DNA from: Spirochaetes bacterium GWF1_51_8
Lineage (GTDB): Bacteria > Spirochaetota > Brevinematia > Brevinematales > GWF1-51-8
Length of the DNA stretch: 48,429 bases
Reading direction: 5' to 3'
Assembly: GCA_001829415.1 (NCBI GenBank)
Contig: MIBE01000063.1
Span: forward strand, 56,869-105,297
The notes under the pieces were generated by a model. The model ran no database searches, had not been told where the DNA came from, and saw only the letters and a program-made list of their open reading frames with translations. A program made the translations under genes and the position numbers. Below, one piece after another: positions 44,178 to 48,429 of this stretch. Positions within the stretch are counted from its first letter, which is position 1, and every line of letters begins with the position of its first letter.

Positions 44178-45059
44178 ATGTTCCGCGAATTTAAAAAATA
44201 CTCCGGCTTTATCTCCAATTCGCTCAAAACACTTTTCGCGTACCGTTTCGGCGCGGTCGTCTGGATCATTTTCCCCATAGTCTTTATGATGATCCAATAT
44301 TTTCTCTGGACGGGGATTTTCGAAAGCGCGGGCGGGTCGCTCTACTCGATCAAGCTCCAGCAGTACCTGACCTATATCGGGATCGGCTATATCACGATCC
44401 GTCTGACTGCATGCGGACGAGAGGGGATGATCTCGACCGAGCTGAAGAACGGCAACGTCGCGGTCGCGCTGACCAAGCCCTATGATTACATCACTATGAA
44501 CTTCGCCCAGCATCTGGGGCAGCGGCTGGCATTCGCGATACAGTCTATCCCTATGATCGTTCTCATCGTCATCATCGCGCAAATCCCGCTCCAGACCCTG
44601 CCGAACTTCGGGTTTTACATCCTGAGCCTGCTGTTCGCCTTCGCGATTAACTTCCTTTTTTCGATATTCCTCGGAAGTATCGCGTTCTGGATCGTGAATG
44701 TCTGGGGCTTTTTTCTCCTGCGCGGCGGCCTCAGGATGCTCTTCTCCGGCGAAACGATCGCCATCGCGCTTTTTTTCAAGATAGCCGAGGACGGCTCGAC
44801 GATCCAGAACTTTCCGCTCCAGTCGTTAAACTCCGCCGGGGTTAAATCGGTTTTCCATATCCTCGGCGTGGTTGCATACTGCCTGCCGTTTCAGGCGATG
44901 TACAACACGCCGTCGGCGATCTACAGCGGTATGTTCGCAGGTAACGAAGAAATTCTCCTTCATCTCGCGCTTCAGGCCGGGTGGATTGTTTTCTTCCTGA
45001 TCATCAATAAGCTTTTATGGAAGCGTGCGCTCGACCGCGTCACGATCTTCGGGGGCTGA
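44178..45059 (+). CDS. ABC-2 family exporter permease 1 (DUF990 type)
   Basis: 293 residues from the ATG at 44178. A TTG at 44127 would lie only a few bases from the predicted transcript start, so it is less likely. Six membrane segments are predicted. The stretch LKNGNVAVALTKPYDYITMNFAQ matches the DUF990 permease family, which moves unknown substrates out of the cell. It is the first of two permeases, followed directly by permease 2 and the ATPase, so they form one ABC transporter. It has a long inner-membrane core with few charged residues. Confidence 0.88.
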   Translation: MFREFKKYSGFISNSLKTLFAYRFGAVVWIIFPIVFMMIQYFLWTGIFESAGGSLYSIKLQQYLTYIGIGYITIRLTACGREGMISTELKNGNVAVALTKPYDYITMNFAQHLGQRLAFAIQSIPMIVLIVIIAQIPLQTLPNFGFYILSLLFAFAINFLFSIFLGSIAFWIVNVWGFFLLRGGLRMLFSGETIAIALFFKIAEDGSTIQNFPLQSLNSAGVKSVFHILGVVAYCLPFQAMYNTPSAIYSGMFAGNEEILLHLALQAGWIVFFLIINKLLWKRALDRVTIFGG

Positions 45060-45060
45060 T

Positions 45061-45888
45061 ATGCGGTTTTTTAAACTCTACGGCGCTTTCGTAAAACAGT
45101 TCTTCAAGAGTCTGATGGAGTACAGGCTCGATTTCGTCCTCGGCTTGATCGGATTGTCGATTGTCCAGCTCGCCACGTTCTTTACCCTGTTCGCTGTATT
45201 CACGCAGATTAAAGAAATCGCGGGTTATACGTTTCACGAAGTGCTTCTATTTTTCGGGTACGCGCAGATTGTGCGCGGAATAGATCATATTTACAACGAC
45301 AACATCTGGTTCGTCGCGGTGAACTATATCCGCGAGGGGCGTTTTTATCAATTCCTGATCCGGCCGATGAACCCGCTCGCGCATATCGTCATGGAGAAAA
45401 TCTGCGCGGACGGTTTCGGCGAACTGGCGCTCGGGATGGCGATCTTCCTTTATGCCAAGGCCGCGCTCGGCCTGTCGTTCGGGATAGCCGGATGGCTTGT
45501 CCTCGCGCTCTTCACTCTATCCGGCCTCGTGATCTACTTCGCGATCAAGCTGGCGTTCGCGAGCATCGCGCTCTGGACGGTGACCTCTGGCGAGATCATG
45601 ACCCTCGCCTATGAAGTCAATTCCTACACCCGGTTTCCGCTCGAGATATATAAAAATAAATTCATCCAGTTCTTCATCACGTTCATCCTGCCGTTCGCGG
45701 TAGTCAGTTACTTCCCCATGCTATATTATCTTCGAGACGGGGCGCAGATCGGGGCGATATTCGGTATCGCCGGATTTCAAAATGAGTGGCTCCTTGTTTT
45801 CATCCCCGTCATCGCGCTTATTACGCTGGGGATCAGCCTGTTCATCTGGAAGGCAGGTCTCAAACGTTTTCAGGCTACAGGTACATGA
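45061..45888 (+). CDS. ABC-2 family exporter permease 2 (DUF990 type)
   Basis: 275 residues from the ATG at 45061, one base after the stop of permease 1 (TGATATG). Six membrane segments are predicted. REGRFYQFLIRPMNPLAHIVMEK matches the conserved cytoplasmic loop of the family, equivalent to NVAVALTKPYDY in permease 1. The two permeases are probably a heterodimer. The ATPase gene follows 9 bases later. Confidence 0.88.
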   Translation: MRFFKLYGAFVKQFFKSLMEYRLDFVLGLIGLSIVQLATFFTLFAVFTQIKEIAGYTFHEVLLFFGYAQIVRGIDHIYNDNIWFVAVNYIREGRFYQFLIRPMNPLAHIVMEKICADGFGELALGMAIFLYAKAALGLSFGIAGWLVLALFTLSGLVIYFAIKLAFASIALWTVTSGEIMTLAYEVNSYTRFPLEIYKNKFIQFFITFILPFAVVSYFPMLYYLRDGAQIGAIFGIAGFQNEWLLVFIPVIALITLGISLFIWKAGLKRFQATGT

Positions 45889-45897
45889 GGAGGGGTT

Positions 45898-46911
45898 ATG
45901 ATCGAAGTCCGAAACCTGACCAAAGAATTTAAGTCCCCGAAGAAATACCCGGGCTTTATCGGCGCGGTAAAATCGTTCTTCACGGCGAAATACGATATCA
46001 AACGCGCGGTCGATAACGTCTCGTTCGATATCGCGGAAGGAGAAATGGTCGGGTATATCGGCGTCAACGGCGCAGGGAAGTCCACGACGATCAAAATGCT
46101 CTCAGGGATCATGGTGCCGACTTCGGGCGAATGCACTGTCGACGGGATCGTACCGTACAAACGGCGCAAGGAGAACGCGAAAAATATCGGCGTGGTTTTC
46201 GGCCAGCGAACACAGCTCTGGTGGGACCTTCCCGTCTCGGAATCGTTCGGCATCCTGAAAGAAATCTACGACATCCCGAAAAAGCGGTACGAGGAAAACC
46301 TCACCTATTTCAAGGAAGTCCTTTCGCTCGAAGATTTCTTTCTCACCCCCGTGCGGAACCTCAGTCTCGGACAGAAGATGCGCGCCGATCTCGCCGCGTC
46401 GTTCCTGCACGACCCGAAAGTCGTGTACCTCGACGAACCGACTATCGGCCTCGACATCCTCGTGAAGGATCGAATCCGTAAGTCTATCCGTGAGCTCAAT
46501 TCTCTCCATAAGACTACGGTCATCCTGACCACTCATGACCTGAACGATATCGAGGAAATTTGCAAACGGGTCATCATTATCGACCAGGGCAAGAAGCTCT
46601 ACGACAGTTCGATAGACGACCTCAAGAAGACCTATGGCCGGAAGAAGGAAGTCCGTTTCGTGCTCGGGGAAAACGTCAGGGTAACGGCAAACCTCGCACT
46701 CGAAAAAGCGATGAAAGCCCCGAAAGGCTCGATCGATATCGCCTATCCCGAAGGTGAGATTGTCGTCAAGTTCGACTACGATAAAATCGATACGAGCGCG
46801 ATCATATCGACTGTACTCAAAAAGACGGAGGTGCGGGATATCATGATCGAGGACGTGCAGATGGAAGACATCGTCAAGCAGATTTACGCCGGCGATATTA
46901 GGCTGAGATGA
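45898..46911 (+). CDS. ABC transporter ATPase of the exporter
   Basis: 337 residues. Walker A is GVNGAGKST (55-63), the signature is LSLGQ (155-159, a variant of LSGGQ) and Walker B is VVYLDE (175-180). DILVKDRIRKSIREL and the His switch TTHD follow, then a C-terminal extension of about 110 residues usual for ABC-2 exporters. ATP hydrolysis at the inner membrane drives the two permeases. AGGAGG lies 5 bases before the ATG. The leading segment (KYPGFIGAVKSFFTAKY) is a family-specific insertion. The substrate is unknown; related systems carry drugs, lipids or peptides. Confidence 0.93.
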   Translation: MIEVRNLTKEFKSPKKYPGFIGAVKSFFTAKYDIKRAVDNVSFDIAEGEMVGYIGVNGAGKSTTIKMLSGIMVPTSGECTVDGIVPYKRRKENAKNIGVVFGQRTQLWWDLPVSESFGILKEIYDIPKKRYEENLTYFKEVLSLEDFFLTPVRNLSLGQKMRADLAASFLHDPKVVYLDEPTIGLDILVKDRIRKSIRELNSLHKTTVILTTHDLNDIEEICKRVIIIDQGKKLYDSSIDDLKKTYGRKKEVRFVLGENVRVTANLALEKAMKAPKGSIDIAYPEGEIVVKFDYDKIDTSAIISTVLKKTEVRDIMIEDVQMEDIVKQIYAGDIRLR

Positions 46912-46920
46912 GGAAGGAAA

Positions 46921-47478
46921 ATGAATAAAAACCAAATAAAAACCGTCAGTAAAGTTTTTCTTTTTATCGACCTGCATAATTATTCCATAGCGTTTATTCA
47001 GCTTGGAGAGAAACATGCGGAGTTTATACAAGATTATTATATCCTATGCGGTGATATTATTTCATATCACGGGGGAGAAATATTCAATTTTACAGGCGAT
47101 AGCATCTTCTCGTCGTTTTTCCCCGAAAAAGTCACAGCCGCAGTCGAATCCGCCTTCGAGATAAAAGAATCTTTTAAGAAACTGACCGGACGATATAAAA
47201 TCGAAGGTCTTACCGAAATCGAGACCGGAATAGGTTCCGGCGATGTCGTTACCGGGGTTTTCGGCCATCGAAATTTCCGGAAAAAGGACTACTTCGGTAT
47301 CCCGTTAATACATACCTCGAAAATCATGCATCATCGCGGCATAGCGGTGACATGGGAAATCTACGAGAAACTGAAAGAAAATAAAACCTATCGCTTCATT
47401 CCTCTTTCACCCATCAAACTTAAATGGCAAAGCGAATCATTGGAGTATTGGTCGGTTCAAAAAAAGGAAGAGGTCTGA
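46921..47478 (+). CDS. Degenerate class III adenylate/guanylate cyclase-like protein
   Basis: 185 residues forming a lone cyclase homology domain without transmembrane segments. The metal ligands Asp17 (FLFIDLHNYS) and Asp60 (FTGDSIFSSF) are present, as is ETGIGSGDVVTGVFG. The usual N-x-x-x-R transition-state pair is replaced by IHTSKIMHH, so normal cyclase activity is unlikely. It may sense a nucleotide or act as a regulator, or it may be a related guanylate-cyclase-like domain that lost catalysis. It starts 9 bases after the ATPase gene and is followed one base later by the DUF3795 gene, so it belongs to the exporter operon. Role inferred, not shown. Confidence 0.75.
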   Translation: MNKNQIKTVSKVFLFIDLHNYSIAFIQLGEKHAEFIQDYYILCGDIISYHGGEIFNFTGDSIFSSFFPEKVTAAVESAFEIKESFKKLTGRYKIEGLTEIETGIGSGDVVTGVFGHRNFRKKDYFGIPLIHTSKIMHHRGIAVTWEIYEKLKENKTYRFIPLSPIKLKWQSESLEYWSVQKKEEV

Positions 47479-47479
47479 A

Positions 47480-47827
47480 ATGGTCGCCAAAATCGGTTGC
47501 TGCGGCGCTTACTGCGGAACATGCAAAGCCTACACCGGGAAAACATGCAAAGGATGCAAGCTCGGTTACGGCGACGGAGGAAGGAATATCGATCTGGCGA
47601 AATGCAAGATAAAGGTCTGCTGTTTCCGGGACAGGAAACTGGAAACGTGCGCCGATTGTCCCGATTTCGAGGTTTGCCCGACCCTCGTGGAATTCTACGG
47701 GCATGATAGCTACAAGTATAAAAAATACCGCGAAGCCGCCGAATTTATCCGCGCAAACGGATACGAGGAATTCCTCAATCAGGCGGATAAATGGAAAGGC
47801 GCTTACGGTAAACTCGGGAAGGAATAA
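47480..47827 (+). CDS. DUF3795 Cys-rich protein
   Basis: 115 residues with eleven Cys in pairs: CCGAYCGTC, CKGCK, C-x-I-KVCC, and CADCPDFEVC. This is the DUF3795 pattern and implies a zinc- or iron-sulfur-binding protein of unknown function. Its ATG is one base after the TGA of the cyclase-like gene, so the two are coupled. It ends the operon. No terminator hairpin was found after it. Confidence 0.85.
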   Translation: MVAKIGCCGAYCGTCKAYTGKTCKGCKLGYGDGGRNIDLAKCKIKVCCFRDRKLETCADCPDFEVCPTLVEFYGHDSYKYKKYREAAEFIRANGYEEFLNQADKWKGAYGKLGKE

Positions 47828-47844
47828 ATTTCCAAGCCGTCCGT

Positions 47845-47873
47845 TTGCGTTTCACACCGCTCTGTGTTAAAAT
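47845..47873 (+). promoter_or_regulatory. Predicted promoter of the truncated NlpC-type paralogue
   Basis: TTGCGT (47845-47850), a 17-base spacer and TAAAAT (47868-47873), 29 bases before the ATG. Confidence 0.6.
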
Positions 47874-47902
47874 TTTTAACCGCAGTATTACGGGAGGGAA
47901 AT

Positions 47903-48429
47903 ATGCGCTTCAAGGGTTTGACAGTCTCCGCCGCGATATCGTTTTTTATCACCGCCGTCTTCGCGACCGTCCCGCAGCCGTCCACCGTCGCGCCGCTGCT
48001 TTTGCCCAATGTCCGGATCGAGATGCTCTCCGCCGGATACTGGATATCCCTCCACCCCAATCCCGACAAGCCGCTCATGACCGCAAAGGAAATAGCCAAA
48101 CTCAACAAATACATCATCGCTAACACGGGAATCGCGAATATCGCCGAATACGGCCCTTACAAGAAAGGTAAGACCGTCAAGAACCTGATTATGGGAAACT
48201 ACAGCTATATTATGAACGATATCGGGCCGCTGATGTCCGGCGGGCAGAAGATCACATCGACCAACCTGAAAGCTGTTTTTAAAAACATGAATGCCGGATA
48301 TTTCCCGAAAACGGTCAAACTCGCGTATGGGCTTGTCGTCTCGATGGCCGATCTCCGTGTCCTTCCGATGAACATGGGTGTTTATAACGAGCCCGAGGAA
48401 AACTTCGACCGCCTTCAGCTCAGCCTCGC
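47903..48429 (+). CDS. SH3/NlpC-P60-type secreted protein, N-terminal part (runs off window)
   Basis: 175 residues are visible, starting at ATG 47903 with GGGAGGG four bases ahead. A signal peptide (about 1-22) is followed by AGYWISLHPNPDKPLMTAKEIAKLN, which matches AGFWIGLHPSPDKTVMSHQEIAKWN in the protein encoded at 41632. The later stretch YSYIMNDIGPLM matches WTWNDMTNRGPFL there. It is therefore a paralogue and probably carries a C-terminal NlpC/P60 domain beyond the edge. The catalytic region is not seen. Confidence 0.85.
   Translation, partial: MRFKGLTVSAAISFFITAVFATVPQPSTVAPLLLPNVRIEMLSAGYWISLHPNPDKPLMTAKEIAKLNKYIIANTGIANIAEYGPYKKGKTVKNLIMGNYSYIMNDIGPLMSGGQKITSTNLKAVFKNMNAGYFPKTVKLAYGLVVSMADLRVLPMNMGVYNEPEENFDRLQLSL

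Noticed and set aside
1-48429. Prophage, plasmid, CRISPR array or antibiotic-resistance island
   Set aside because: No integrase, capsid, replication, spacer-repeat or Cas signals were seen on either strand.

Overview
The window looks like a chromosomal stretch of a Gram-negative-type (diderm) bacterium of roughly 50% GC. The evidence is many lipoprotein signal peptides, a signal-peptide protein resembling an outer-membrane barrel, a thioester alpha-2-macroglobulin and standard sigma-70 promoters. The mcsA-mcsB-clpC trio, a HD-GYP protein, MORN-like and WG-repeat proteins and several unrecognised lipoproteins would fit a spirochaete-like lineage or an uncultured relative. That placement is inference and no marker gene here fixes it. 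There is no phage, plasmid or CRISPR signal. The one mobile-looking item is a small non-coding element near typA.

Layout. 1-5,900 (minus): stress proteolysis operon mcsA-mcsB-clpC plus a small membrane protein cut by the window edge, then two unrecognised membrane proteins. 6,031-6,507: folK. 6,514-8,997 (minus): two tandem transglutaminase-like secreted proteins. 9,188-13,622 (plus): argG, a barrel-like protein, a lipoprotein and a U32 'peptidase' (probable rRNA hydroxylase type), tightly spaced. 13,626-18,732 (minus): HD-GYP phosphodiesterase, MORN-like repeat protein, papain-like protease with a poly-Asp linker, dinB. 18,862-21,311: tRNA-Asp, a MITE-like element, typA, tRNA-Arg. 21,340-25,769 (minus): TPR and WG-repeat proteins, then a radical SAM/SPASM enzyme with two small paralogous lipoproteins. 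25,962-27,038 (minus): CapA-like protein. 27,177-32,864 (plus): alpha-2-macroglobulin. 32,952-35,701 (minus): FG-GAP-type lipoprotein and a sorbosone-dehydrogenase-type propeller. 35,924-37,897: uvrB. 37,941-41,449 (minus): three lipoproteins and a DUF554 membrane protein. 41,632-42,984: SH3/NlpC-P60 protein. 42,992-43,909 (minus): DUF1295 protein. 44,178-47,827 (plus): ABC exporter operon with a degenerate cyclase and a DUF3795 protein. 47,903-end: a second SH3/NlpC-type paralogue, cut by the window edge.

How genes work together. McsA, McsB and ClpC form a protein quality-control unit, but no ctsR repressor gene lies next to them, and McsB has Ser where the phosphagen-kinase family usually has Cys. 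The radical SAM enzyme and its two lipoproteins look like a maturase with its substrates and are the best candidate for a little-described system. Much of the rest is envelope surface biology: proteases, transglutaminase folds, beta-helix and propeller lipoproteins. DNA repair is represented by dinB and uvrB.

Starts were chosen from Shine-Dalgarno spacing. TTG or GTG is used in several genes, and the U32 gene appears to start at ATA. Promoters were read by eye and are predictions.
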